Shown here: positions 1 through 7,198 of the stretch, one piece after another
Layout of the letters: every line of letters starts with the position of its first letter
Numbering within the stretch: position 1 is the stretch's first letter
NCBI GenBank assembly: GCA_031550925.1
Contig: JAVBOE010000054.1
Location: forward strand, 1 to 15,253
Reading direction: 5' to 3'
Length of the DNA: 15,253 nucleotides
From: JAIRNF01 sp031550925
GTDB taxonomy: Bacteria; Bacteroidota; Bacteroidia; Bacteroidales; UBA932
The notes under the pieces: generated by a model
The model's input: the letters and a program-made list of their open reading frames with translations, nothing else
Databases searched by the model: none
Told to the model about the DNA's origin: nothing
Position numbers and translations under genes: made by a program

Positions 1-446
1 CAATCGTCTGATGAGGGTGCTCTTACCGACCAGTTAGGCAGCCCCGTTCTGTGCGACAGCACCATGCGCGGGGTAAGCATTGCCGCCCACTCTTTATTTA
101 CAAACCTATCGATATTGGTATATTTACAGATAGGCTCGTCCAAGCTTATTTCTCCGTTATCTGCCATCTTAAGCACAATGTACGCAAACACGGGTTTGCT
201 TAGCGATGCCGCCTGAAAAACGGTAGCACAATCTTCTCGTGCCGCAATGGAATCGCGCTGCGAAATCTCGAACGATAACACATGATCACCGTTGTGGTAT
301 TCCAGCTGCATCAACGGAATTTTTGCCTCTTGGGCAATGGCTTTTGTTTTTTCTACTAGAAGGTTATCGGCTTCCGACTTGGAAGAGTTACACGAGGTAG
401 CTAGTGCGCTCATAATAAGTAGTGTGTAAAAACAGTTAGATTTCAT
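1..446 (-). CDS. Serine beta-lactamase-like lipoprotein (5' part; 3' end outside window)
   Basis: The ATG at 446 reads leftward for 148 codons and is still open at position 1. The N-terminus (MKSNCFYTLLIMSALATSC) has one lysine, a hydrophobic run and a lipobox-like ATSC with the cysteine at residue 19, so a lipoprotein exported to the envelope is likely. Residues 78-88 read QAASLSKPVFA, which carries the S-x-x-K nucleophile motif of class C beta-lactamase and penicillin-binding-protein-like hydrolases (Ser81, Lys84). It is followed by LDEP (102-105) and LSHRTGLPNW (130-139), both typical of the beta-lactamase family (Pfam Beta-lactamase). Such Bacteroidota proteins are usually esterases, D-aminopeptidases or peptidoglycan-related hydrolases rather than antibiotic-degrading enzymes. 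The Y-x-N and KTG-like motifs would lie beyond the window, so substrate cannot be inferred. The gene is divergent from the lipoprotein/peptidase unit. Confidence 0.85.
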   Translation of the reverse strand, partial: MKSNCFYTLLIMSALATSCNSSKSEADNLLVEKTKAIAQEAKIPLMQLEYHNGDHVLSFEISQRDSIAAREDCATVFQAASLSKPVFAYIVLKMADNGEISLDEPICKYTNIDRFVNKEWAAMLTPRMVLSHRTGLPNWSVRAPSSDD

Positions 447-464
447 GGTTTAGGTTTAGTAAAG

Positions 465-472
465 CAAATATA
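465..472 (-). promoter_or_regulatory. −7 box for the serine hydrolase gene
   Basis: The minus strand reads TATATTTG, an exact match to the Bacteroidota −7 consensus TAnnTTTG. The predicted start of transcription near 458 leaves a leader of only about 12 bases before the ATG at 446. No good TTTG lies at the ideal 18-base spacing; TTG at 499-497 is 24 bases away. Confidence 0.5.
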
Positions 473-636
473 TCTGATTTTAGCGAGAAAAAAAGACAAT
501 AAGATAATTTGCTGATATGAGAATGTGCTAATGAAAAACCTAAGTCATTCAAAAAGCTAAATTTTGATCACTTAAACATTAATCATCAACAATTGAATTT
601 AACTTTCTCTGATTGACGATTTTTTAAACCAAACTC

Positions 637-666
637 TTTGTTATTTGCAAATTTTTAATATATTTG
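637..666 (+). promoter_or_regulatory. Promoter of the lipoprotein/peptidase unit
   Basis: TTTG (637-640), an 18-base spacer, then TATATTTG (659-666) matches both boxes and the spacing of the Bacteroidota housekeeping sigma promoter. Transcription would begin near 673. The rest of 447-836 is AT-rich and holds no other gene I can support. Confidence 0.65.
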
Positions 667-836
667 TATAAACTAGAGTCTTGAAGGATTTACCCCAAAA
701 TAACGTCTTATTTTTATAAGCAGGTATGTCTTTGAACACTACCATATACCCTCCGCGTAACGGCATAAAATGTTATCTCTTCCTAGGCAGAAGAGCATTG
801 AAACCCATCATGTTATTTACCATAAATTTAAAAGCC

Positions 837-1268
837 ATGAAAAAGATATTTTTAATCTTGCCTATTTGCTTTTTGTTCTTTGCCAATGGGTGTAAGGACG
901 ATGAAAATGAAAATCCTCTAATAGGAAACAAATGGAAGCTGGTCGGGTTTGTTGATGACCAAACAGGTATTATAAGAGAACCACAGCCCAACAATTGCAA
1001 GGAATGCTATTTGCTCTTCTTTAATACAAATGATGCATTTAGTGGTCATAGTTCTACGAATACACTATACGGAACATACTCTGCTAATTCCTCATCTCAT
1101 ACTATCCAATTTACCGAAATTGGAGGAACAAAAATAAATGAGCTATACGATGGAAGGGAGTTTGTAAACTCACTGAGTAATGTAGTTTCTTTCACCCTCT
1201 CAATAGAAGAATTGAAATTGTTTTATAATGACAACTTATATTTACTATTCAATCCTTACCTGCCATGA
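837..1268 (+). CDS. Small META-like lipoprotein, probably surface-exposed
   Basis: The protein is 143 residues. The start at 837 is chosen because it gives a clean lipoprotein signal (MKKIFLILPICFLFFANGC, cysteine 19); the frame is open to an ATG at 726, but that would add 37 residues with no signal character. After the cysteine comes KDDENEN, which resembles the acidic lipoprotein export signal that sends Bacteroidota lipoproteins to the cell surface. The mature part (NKWKLVGF near 31, FFNTNDAFSGHSS in the middle, GTYSANSSSHTIQF, then FVNSLSNVVSF and LYLLF at the end) follows the beta-strand pattern of META/HslJ-type lipoproteins; that family call is moderate. Its TGA overlaps the next ATG as ATGA (1265-1268), so translation is probably coupled to the peptidase. 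The function is unknown; it may assist or restrain the peptidase, which is inference. Composition is AT-rich like the first two thirds of the next gene. Confidence 0.75.
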   Translation: MKKIFLILPICFLFFANGCKDDENENPLIGNKWKLVGFVDDQTGIIREPQPNNCKECYLLFFNTNDAFSGHSSTNTLYGTYSANSSSHTIQFTEIGGTKINELYDGREFVNSLSNVVSFTLSIEELKLFYNDNLYLLFNPYLP

Positions 1269-3481
1269 AAATACGAAAAATACTTATTATAACCATTATT
1301 ACTTGTTTAACATGCTTTGACCTTTGTGCACAAATTAGCACGAATGAAGAGCCATACAGCTTCACGAGTACAGATAGATCGCTATCCTTAAGAAGAAGTA
1401 CAGAAGAAGCCGTATTAGTATCGCTACCAGTAGAAAAAAAACAAATAGAAAAAGAAGATATAGATGATGAGGCAAATGGTATTCCTCCTCGCTTTGGATA
1501 TTCAATACCTGTAAATTACAATATGGAAAATTCCGGTAGATGGACAAAGCTTGATGACGGAGGCAGGCTTTGGCAATTAACCATATATTCTCCTGGTGCT
1601 GTATCTATCAACTTACTTTATGATAAAATGTGGTTACCTGAGGGTGCTAAGTTCTACATATATAGTACGGATAAGAAGCAACATATTGGTGCTTTTACTA
1701 CATTAAATAATAAAGGGGATAGAACAGAAATTGAGGGTTTTGCCACAGGTTTAGTGTATAGCGATAAAATTACGTTAGAGTATTATGAACCAATAAATGT
1801 TTCTCAATCTGGAGTAATATCAATCGCCCATGTTATTCATGGCTATAGATATATAAATATTTCCGAAAATATTTTGAAGTCCTTTGGTCAATCTGGAAAC
1901 TGTAACGTAAATATTAATTGTCCTGAAGGAAATGGTTGGCAAGATGAGAAGAATGCGGTTGCTTTAATTCTTGTAAACGGGAATCGATATTGTACAGGTT
2001 CTCTCATCAATACTACAGCAAATGATTATAGACCGTTATTTCTAACAGCAGACCATTGTTTAGGCGGATGGGGAAATAATAATGTAAAATATGACGCTAT
2101 CAGTAATCCTAATTTAAACCATTGGTCTTTTTACTGGAACTATGAGAGCCCTGCTTGTACAAATACAACTGAGCCTATACGCCTATCTACATCCGGAGCT
2201 GTTGTTGTTGCTAATAATGATGCATCAGATTTTGCCTTGCTCCGCCTTACAGAAAATCCCCATACAATATACAATACCTTTTATTTAGGATGGGACAGGT
2301 CTGGCAATGTTAGTTCGGGAGGTGTTGGTATCCACCACCCATCTGGTGATGTAAAGAAAATATCAACATATACTAGTGCACTTCAAACAGCAACATATTC
2401 AAATGTTGCTGGAGCACATTGGAGAGTCACGTGGGCTAGAACAAGCACCAATCATAGCATCACAGAAGGAGGATCATCAGGTTCTCCCCTCATTAATAGT
2501 AACCATCATGTAGTAGGGCAACTACACGGTGGCTCGGCCAGTTGTAGCAATTTATCCGGTCCAGATTATTATGGTAAATTCAACATTTCTTGGACAGGTA
2601 ATAATGCAACAGATCCTCGTCGCCGTTTACGTGATTGGTTAGACCCTGTCGGAAGTAATCCAACTACTCTAAGTGGCAGTCCAATAGTTACAATTACTGG
2701 CCCCGAAGAGCTCTGCTCTTCTAACACAAGCTATAGTATTGCAAACCTCCCCACAGGAGCAACCGTTAATTGGAGCGTAAACAGTCATCTGCGTATAGTA
2801 AGCACATCAACAGATGGCAAAACCGTTACCATATCACCCTATAGCTCGTTGCGCGGTTTTACAGCCGGAATTATTACAGCAATAATAGCACACGGAGGGC
2901 AAACCATTACCGTAGCTAAAACCGTATATGGTGGACTGGATATAGTAATTCTAGGGCCTACTACTGTACCACAAACTACAGGGGCATCATATAAGGCTGA
3001 GCTGGCAGGTTATGTTTATCCTACTCCTTTTATCGAATACTACTCGTGGAGTGTAACCAATGGCAGCGTAATGTCGGGTAATATATCCGATGCCGAAATT
3101 ATGTTCGGGATAGGCAACCGTACTTCTACCATTACGGTAACCTACGCCAACGGCTGTGGAGGGTATAGCACCGGTACGCTAAATGTTTATGTAAGCCGTG
3201 GTGGGATGAACTACTACTCTGCAGCCTACCCCAACCCTGCAAGCAGCAGCTTAACCATAGAGCGGGTACAAAATAGCGAAGAACTACAGGTAAAAAGCGC
3301 AACACCAAGCATGTTTACCGCTCAGCTATACAGTCTAAGCAGGCAGCTGGTACGCGAGCAAACGTTTAACGGTACGCAACTATCGCTGAATGTTTCTACC
3401 CTTCCTAATGGAACGTACTTTCTGAATATCATAGAGAACGGTAAGGTGGTAGAACAGCAAACAATAGTCGTAGCGCATTAG
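1265..3481 (+). CDS. Secreted trypsin-like (lysyl-endopeptidase-type) serine peptidase with type IX sorting domain
   Basis: The protein is 738 residues. A Sec signal peptide (about 1-22, ending LCAQ) precedes an N-terminal propeptide-like region to about 215. The catalytic domain (about 225-460) resembles lysyl endopeptidases of family S1. It has the histidine in FLTADHC (His264), the aspartate in SDFALLRL (Asp322) and the serine in GGSSGSPL (Ser407), then VVGQLHGGSASC. Residues about 472-645 look like Ig/PKD-like modules (ITGPEELCSSNTSYSI; WSVTNGSV). The last about 85 residues (YPNPASSSLTI to the end) form a type A sorting domain of the type IX secretion system, with the YPNP opening and LPNGTYFLNI near the end. 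The enzyme should therefore cross the outer membrane and be cell-attached or released. Cleavage after lysine is an inference from overall similarity only. The gene is AT-rich up to about 2690 and clearly more GC-rich beyond it. Confidence 0.9.
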   Translation: MKIRKILIITIITCLTCFDLCAQISTNEEPYSFTSTDRSLSLRRSTEEAVLVSLPVEKKQIEKEDIDDEANGIPPRFGYSIPVNYNMENSGRWTKLDDGGRLWQLTIYSPGAVSINLLYDKMWLPEGAKFYIYSTDKKQHIGAFTTLNNKGDRTEIEGFATGLVYSDKITLEYYEPINVSQSGVISIAHVIHGYRYINISENILKSFGQSGNCNVNINCPEGNGWQDEKNAVALILVNGNRYCTGSLINTTANDYRPLFLTADHCLGGWGNNNVKYDAISNPNLNHWSFYWNYESPACTNTTEPIRLSTSGAVVVANNDASDFALLRLTENPHTIYNTFYLGWDRSGNVSSGGVGIHHPSGDVKKISTYTSALQTATYSNVAGAHWRVTWARTSTNHSITEGGSSGSPLINSNHHVVGQLHGGSASCSNLSGPDYYGKFNISWTGNNATDPRRRLRDWLDPVGSNPTTLSGSPIVTITGPEELCSSNTSYSIANLPTGATVNWSVNSHLRIVSTSTDGKTVTISPYSSLRGFTAGIITAIIAHGGQTITVAKTVYGGLDIVILGPTTVPQTTGASYKAELAGYVYPTPFIEYYSWSVTNGSVMSGNISDAEIMFGIGNRTSTITVTYANGCGGYSTGTLNVYVSRGGMNYYSAAYPNPASSSLTIERVQNSEELQVKSATPSMFTAQLYSLSRQLVREQTFNGTQLSLNVSTLPNGTYFLNIIENGKVVEQQTIVVAH

Positions 3482-3500
3482 CTTTATAGGTTATCATAAG

Positions 3501-3533
3501 AGAAGCCTGCATAACAATGTTATGCAGGCTTCT
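3501..3533. terminator. Bidirectional hairpin terminator between the peptidase and L34 genes
   Basis: AGAAGCCTGCATAAC (3501-3515) and its exact complement (3519-3533) form a 15-bp stem with a 3-base loop. It lies between the convergent stops at 3481 and 3556, so it can serve both transcripts. The plus-strand tail (TCTGTCTTCT) is only moderately T-rich. Confidence 0.75.
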
Positions 3534-3555
3534 TCTGTCTTCTAGCTAAAGCTGA

Positions 3556-3708
3556 CTAGTAGCGGGCTTCGTCCGATACGGTTAGCTTTTTTCTACCTCT
3601 GGCGCGACGTGCAGCAAGCACACGACGTCCGTTAGGTGTTGACATCCTTTCTCTGAAACCGTGCTTGTTTCTTCTTTTCCTGTTCGAAGGTTGGAATGTT
3701 CTTTTCAT
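3556..3708 (-). CDS. rpmH: 50S ribosomal protein L34
   Basis: This short gene encodes 50 residues: MKRTFQPSNRKRRNKHGF at the start, then RERMSTPNGRRVLAARRARG and KKLTVSDEARY. This is the full, highly basic L34 sequence, a small protein of the large ribosomal subunit that binds 23S rRNA. Length and motifs match the bacterial family (44-52 residues). The start at 3708 is fixed by the invariant MKRTFQPS. In many bacteria rpmH is followed by rnpA (RNase P protein). Here the stop is followed after about 20 bases by a strong hairpin and then a convergent gene, so L34 is transcribed alone. Two candidate promoters lie upstream, as would suit a highly expressed gene. Confidence 0.98.
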   Translation of the reverse strand: MKRTFQPSNRKRRNKHGFRERMSTPNGRRVLAARRARGRKKLTVSDEARY

Positions 3709-3771
3709 CGCGATATAATTTTAATTCTGATTTTCAATTACTTACCTAAACATTTATAGATTTAGGGACTG

Positions 3772-3801
3772 CAAAGGTAGCTATTTTTTCTTTTCGTCCA
3801 A
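3772..3801 (-). promoter_or_regulatory. Proximal rpmH promoter
   Basis: The minus strand reads TTG (3801-3799), 19 bases, then TACCTTTG (3779-3772), an exact TAnnTTTG box. Transcription would begin near 3765, giving a leader of about 57 bases to the ATG at 3708. Confidence 0.65.
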
Positions 3802-3895
3802 GAATTTTTTAATAATGCCACTGTGCTATATATAAAGAACACAATCTGCTTTAAAACAACTTCTATGGCAACTTAAAAGAAAAACAATAAGAGTG

Positions 3896-3925
3896 CAAAG
3901 ATATAATAACAAATAAAATAGCAAA
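3896..3925 (-). promoter_or_regulatory. Possible distal rpmH promoter
   Basis: The minus strand reads TTTG (3925-3922), exactly 18 bases, then TATCTTTG (3903-3896). This matches both boxes with ideal spacing and points at rpmH about 190 bases downstream. It would give tandem rpmH promoters. The remainder of the 3709-4040 gap is AT-rich with no gene. Confidence 0.5.
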
Positions 3926-3980
3926 CTATTTTACAACAGTTATTAGCTCATTTATGGGTGTAATTTACCCTTTATGTAGC

Positions 3981-3988
3981 TATCTTTG
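3981..3988 (+). promoter_or_regulatory. −7 box for the carboxyltransferase gene
   Basis: TATCTTTG matches TAnnTTTG exactly. The predicted transcription start near 3995 leaves a leader of about 46 bases before the ATG at 4041. No convincing −33 element is seen at the usual distance. Confidence 0.5.
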
Positions 3989-4040
3989 CCAACCCTAGGT
4001 TTACTAACACACAAACAATAAAATTTTGAATTAAACAGTT

Positions 4041-5822
4041 ATGGCAAAAGAAATTAAGTTCAGCTTGCTTTATCGCGATATGTGGCAATCTTCCGGTAAG
4101 TACCAACCGCGTGTAGATCAGCTTAAGCAGATTGCTCCCGTTATTGTAGATATGGGTTGCTTTGCCCGCGTAGAGACCAACGGGGGCGCATTTGAACAAG
4201 TAAATCTACTTTACGGTGAGAATCCCAACATTGCTGTTCGCGAATTCGTAAAGCCCTTTAACCAGGCCGGAATTCTGACGCACATGCTCGATCGCGGTTT
4301 GAACGGACTACGAATGTTCCCCGTTCCTGCCGATGTGCGCAAGCTTATGTATAAAGTAAAACATTCTCAAGGAGTTGATATTACCCGTATTTTCGACGGG
4401 CTTAACGACCCTCGCAACGTTATCGCATCAATACAGTATGCTAAGGAAGGCGGAATGACAGCGCAAGCTTCTCTTTGTATTACCCACTCTCCTATCCATA
4501 CCGTTGAGTATTATGTAAACCTTGCTCAACAGTTTATTGACGCCGGTGCCGACGAAATCTGCTTAAAAGATATGGCTGGTATCGGTCGTCCGCACAGCAT
4601 TGGCCAAATCATAAAGGGTATCAGAGCAAAAAATCCGAAAATCGTTATAGATTACCACGGACACAGTGGTCCCGGATTCTCTGTTGCTTCTATGCTAGAG
4701 GCTGCCAAGAATGGCGTGGATATTATAGACGTTGCTATGGAGCCACTATCATGGGGTATGGTTCACCCGGACATTATTACCATTCAAGCGATGTTGAAAG
4801 ATGCAGGCTTTAAAGTTGCCGACATCAACATGGATGCTTACATGGAAGCACGTCGTTTGACCCAAACTTTCATTGACGATTTCTTAGGCTACTTCATCGA
4901 CCCAAGCAACAAGGTAATGACTTCGCTATTGGTTGGCTGCGGTCTTCCGGGAGGTATGATGGGTTCTATGATGTCCGACCTTAGGGGTATGCACGGTGCT
5001 ATTAACATGGCGCTTCGTCAGAATAACAAACCTGAAGTTACGTTGAATAACTTGGTTGTTCAGCTGTTCAACGAAGTTGAGTATATATGGCCAATGCTAG
5101 GTTATCCTCCGTTGGTTACTCCGTTCAGCCAGTATGTAAAGAACATTGCGTTAATGAACATCTTCGCAATGGCTAAGGGCGAACCTCGCTTCTCTAATAT
5201 CGATAAGGATAGCTGGAATATGATACTTGGTAAAGCCGGTAAGCTTCCTGGTAAGCTTGCTCCCGAAATTGTAGAGCTGGCCAAAAAACAAGGTCTTGAG
5301 TTCTACGATGGCGATCCTCAAGCACCATATCCTGATGAGCTGGAGAAATATCGTGCCGAAATGAGAGAAAACAAATGGGACTTCGGTGAAGATAACGAAG
5401 AGCTGTTTGAGTTTGCTATGCACGACCGTCAGTACCGCGACTTCAAATCGGGTATTGCAAAAGAGCGCTTCATTAAAGAGCTGGAAACAGCTAAAGAAAA
5501 AGCAAATGCTCCTCTTGTAGTACAACGTCCGATAATCGAAGTACCGCGCGTAGATATTGACAAGGTACTGGAGAAACATCCTAAGGCAACTCCTCTTCAT
5601 GCACCTGCTAAAGGTCAAATTATATGGGAGTACGATGTGGAAGATACAGCAATGCCTCCAGCAGAAGGTAAGGCCGTAAAAGAAGGCGACGATGTATGCT
5701 TCGTTCAGGCTTACTATGGATTAGAGCCAGTAAAATCGCCTATCAAAGGAAAAATTGTCGCCACCTTCTTTGAGCAAGGCGCAAAAGTAAACAAGGGTGA
5801 AATATTAGCCTTTGTTGAATAA
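4041..5822 (+). CDS. Carboxyltransferase, oxaloacetate decarboxylase alpha / pyruvate carboxylase subunit B type, biotin lysine absent
   Basis: The protein is 593 residues. Residues about 5-290 form the TIM-barrel carboxyltransferase (HMGL-like/PYC_OADA family). RD (Arg12, Asp13), the lysine of LKDMAG (Lys176, the position carbamylated in this family) and HGH (His206, His208) correspond to the metal-site ligands. Around them the motifs deviate from the textbook forms: RDMWQSSGKY instead of RDAHQSLLAT, and YHGHSGPG instead of HTHDTSG. I recall Bacteroidota homologues of this divergent type, so the subfamily looks genuine. A conserved carboxylase domain spans about 300-470. The C-terminal about 75 residues (from LHAPAKGQI near 519) are a biotinyl/lipoyl-type domain, but where biotin proteins have AMKM this one has AYYG (557-560), so there is no lysine to carry biotin. 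The usual reaction is biotin-dependent interconversion of oxaloacetate and pyruvate; the physiological substrate is not proven here. The gene is monocistronic, between its own promoter and a terminator. Confidence 0.85.
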   Translation: MAKEIKFSLLYRDMWQSSGKYQPRVDQLKQIAPVIVDMGCFARVETNGGAFEQVNLLYGENPNIAVREFVKPFNQAGILTHMLDRGLNGLRMFPVPADVRKLMYKVKHSQGVDITRIFDGLNDPRNVIASIQYAKEGGMTAQASLCITHSPIHTVEYYVNLAQQFIDAGADEICLKDMAGIGRPHSIGQIIKGIRAKNPKIVIDYHGHSGPGFSVASMLEAAKNGVDIIDVAMEPLSWGMVHPDIITIQAMLKDAGFKVADINMDAYMEARRLTQTFIDDFLGYFIDPSNKVMTSLLVGCGLPGGMMGSMMSDLRGMHGAINMALRQNNKPEVTLNNLVVQLFNEVEYIWPMLGYPPLVTPFSQYVKNIALMNIFAMAKGEPRFSNIDKDSWNMILGKAGKLPGKLAPEIVELAKKQGLEFYDGDPQAPYPDELEKYRAEMRENKWDFGEDNEELFEFAMHDRQYRDFKSGIAKERFIKELETAKEKANAPLVVQRPIIEVPRVDIDKVLEKHPKATPLHAPAKGQIIWEYDVEDTAMPPAEGKAVKEGDDVCFVQAYYGLEPVKSPIKGKIVATFFEQGAKVNKGEILAFVE

Positions 5823-5842
5823 GTAGTCAATAGATTTATAGA

Positions 5843-5876
5843 AAAAGAGCCGGCTTAAAGCCGGCTCTTTTATTTT
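5843..5876. terminator. Rho-independent terminator after the carboxyltransferase
   Basis: AAAAGAGCCGGCT (5843-5855) pairs perfectly with AGCCGGCTCTTTT (5859-5871) over a 3-base loop, followed by ATTTT. This is a GC-rich stem with A-run and T-run flanks that would work in both directions. Confidence 0.9.
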
Positions 5877-5937
5877 AGGTTATAACAAATAATTAAAGCA
5901 TTCGAATTCCTTGGACTCTATTTGACGAAGATTTTTA

Positions 5938-5990
5938 AACCACATAGGCACATAGGAAAAAACTTATGTGTCCTATGTGCCTATGTGGTT
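5938..5990. repeat. Perfect 20-bp palindrome built of 8-base units
   Basis: The left arm (5938-5957) and right arm (5971-5990) are exact reverse complements around a 13-base loop. The left arm contains CACATAGG twice in tandem (5941-5956). The right arm contains CCTATGTG twice (5972-5987), and a one-mismatch third unit CTTATGTG (5963-5970) lies in the loop. It sits between the terminator of the carboxyltransferase and the end of proC. It could help end proC transcripts, or be a copy of a dispersed palindromic element. Confidence 0.85.
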
Positions 5991-6015
5991 CATCTTTTTC
6001 GTGATACGGCTTTTA

Positions 6016-6807
6016 CTAAACCGTAGAAAGCAGTCCCTTAATTACAGATTCAGAAAAGCCATTCTTTTCCATAACATCCAGCCCTCTGAGCGTAACACCG
6101 CCGGGAGTTGTAACCTTATCAATCTCTTCTTGCGGCTGCGACTCATTGGCTTCAAGCATCGCGATTGCACCCTTCATGGTGGCGATAACAATACGCAAAG
6201 CGTCACTACGCGGAATACCCATTTGCTCGCCACCTATTGTAGCCGCATCAAGGTAGCGCAACGCGTAGCCAATGCCCGATGAGGAAAGGGATGTAACGGC
6301 AGTCATCAATCGTTCTTCTACCACAAATACCTCGCCTAACGCGTTAAAGAGATCTTTCACGTTTTCGTCCTGTGCCGATGTAGTGCCTTGTGGCGTAATA
6401 AACGTCACGCTTTTACCAAGCGAGATAGCCGTATTTGGAATTATACGATACAAAGGCAGCTCTCCCAAAGCATCAACTTGCAGGTATGTTTTCAGCTGAT
6501 CGAATGTAACACCTGCCGCTATCGAGGCAACAATTTGTTTACTGCGATCTATGCTCTCAGAGATTTCATTCAGCACCTGCTCCATTAGCCAGGGCTTAAC
6601 AGCAACAATAATTAGATCTACATCGGTTATAGCCTCACAATTATTAGGGGTATAGCTGATATGTATCCCGTCTTTAGCCAAGCTATCTGCCAATGCAGAA
6701 CGTGGATCCGCAACGACAACACTATCAACAACCCTTACCCCTTTCTTGACAATAGCCGAAGCTATCGCACCTCCAATGTTCCCTGCGCCAATTATTGCTG
6801 CTTTCAT
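6016..6807 (-). CDS. proC: Pyrroline-5-carboxylate reductase
   Basis: The protein is 263 residues, the usual length for ProC. It reduces 1-pyrroline-5-carboxylate to L-proline with NAD(P)H, the last step of proline synthesis, in the cytoplasm. The N-terminal Rossmann motif GAGNIG (7-12) binds the cofactor, AVKP (69-72) is the conserved end of the nucleotide domain, and RIIPNTA (121-127) corresponds to the usual R-x-MPNTP. The C-terminal signature TPGGVTLRGL (234-243) is diagnostic. The substrate-region motif reads SSSGIGY instead of the commoner SGSGPAY, a mild divergence. I place the start at 6807 (MKAAIIGAG). A longer reading from 6825 would begin inside the −7 box at 6830-6823 and add only MCKTYK. 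The gene converges on the carboxyltransferase and appears monocistronic. Confidence 0.93.
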   Translation of the reverse strand: MKAAIIGAGNIGGAIASAIVKKGVRVVDSVVVADPRSALADSLAKDGIHISYTPNNCEAITDVDLIIVAVKPWLMEQVLNEISESIDRSKQIVASIAAGVTFDQLKTYLQVDALGELPLYRIIPNTAISLGKSVTFITPQGTTSAQDENVKDLFNALGEVFVVEERLMTAVTSLSSSGIGYALRYLDAATIGGEQMGIPRSDALRIVIATMKGAIAMLEANESQPQEEIDKVTTPGGVTLRGLDVMEKNGFSESVIKGLLSTV

Positions 6808-6822
6808 TTTGTAAGTTTTGCA

Positions 6823-6830
6823 CAAATATA
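6823..6830 (-). promoter_or_regulatory. −7 box for proC
   Basis: The minus strand reads TATATTTG, an exact TAnnTTTG match. It predicts transcription from about 6816, which excludes translation from the upstream ATG at 6825 and supports the start at 6807. A TTTG at 6858-6855 lies 24 bases upstream, longer than ideal. Confidence 0.55.
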
Positions 6831-7113
6831 GAAAAAATAGGCTATCGTTAATAACAAAGTGTAGCTAAATACAGATGGTCATAAATTTGTATATAACAAC
6901 TATATACCATATATAAGTAAGATAATTATATTTATTGTAGTTAAATATCATATATAAATGTAATATAAACGCACCCAAATATGATAATTTATAATTCAAA
7001 AAATATCATACACATATAATTATCAAACAAACAGTGGTATGTTGGACGATTAATGTAGGTATTAAAAATGAGCTAAATAACACTAGCCCGGCTACATTAA
7101 TAAGGTCTGATTT
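6831..7113. other. AT-rich intergenic stretch with inverted repeats, no gene seen
   Basis: No credible coding region is visible. GATAATTATAT (6920-6930) is repeated inverted as ATATAATTATC (7014-7024). Variants of ATATCATA/TATGATA recur between them. Further on, ATTAATGTAG (7049-7058) is the exact reverse complement of CTACATTAAT (7092-7101). The second pair lies directly upstream of the promoter of the BamE-like lipoprotein and could be an operator or a weak transcript end. Confidence 0.5.
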
Positions 7114-7143
7114 TTTGCAATTTAAATTAAGTATTTAACTTTG
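7114..7143 (+). promoter_or_regulatory. Promoter of the BamE-like lipoprotein
   Basis: TTTG (7114-7117), exactly 18 bases, then TAACTTTG (7136-7143) matches both boxes and the spacing of the Bacteroidota consensus. The predicted start is near 7150, about 49 bases before the ATG. Confidence 0.7.
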
Positions 7144-7198
7144 CAACGCTCAAAAAAGCAAGCAGTTAAACATCTATTAAGTCCCAAAAACAAATTGC

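Noticed and set aside
726..836. Upstream start for the META-like lipoprotein
   Set aside because: It would place 37 residues without signal character before a textbook lipoprotein signal peptide beginning at 837.
3956..3970. GGGTGTAATTTACCC as an operator before the carboxyltransferase
   Set aside because: The symmetry is imperfect (off-centre, one unmatched base) and short in an AT-rich region; too weak to call.
5151..5618. 155-residue open frame on the minus strand inside the carboxyltransferase gene
   Set aside because: It lies wholly within a well-supported gene, has no recognisable motif, and reads as the antisense shadow of conserved codons.
5700..5740. Frameshift as the cause of the missing biotin lysine
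   Set aside because: Biotinyl-domain residues are read correctly immediately before (GDDVCFVQA) and after (VKSPIKGKI) in the same frame with the expected spacing.
6808..6825. Upstream start for proC (six extra residues)
   Set aside because: It overlaps the −7 promoter box, and ProC homology begins at the internal MKAAIIGAG.
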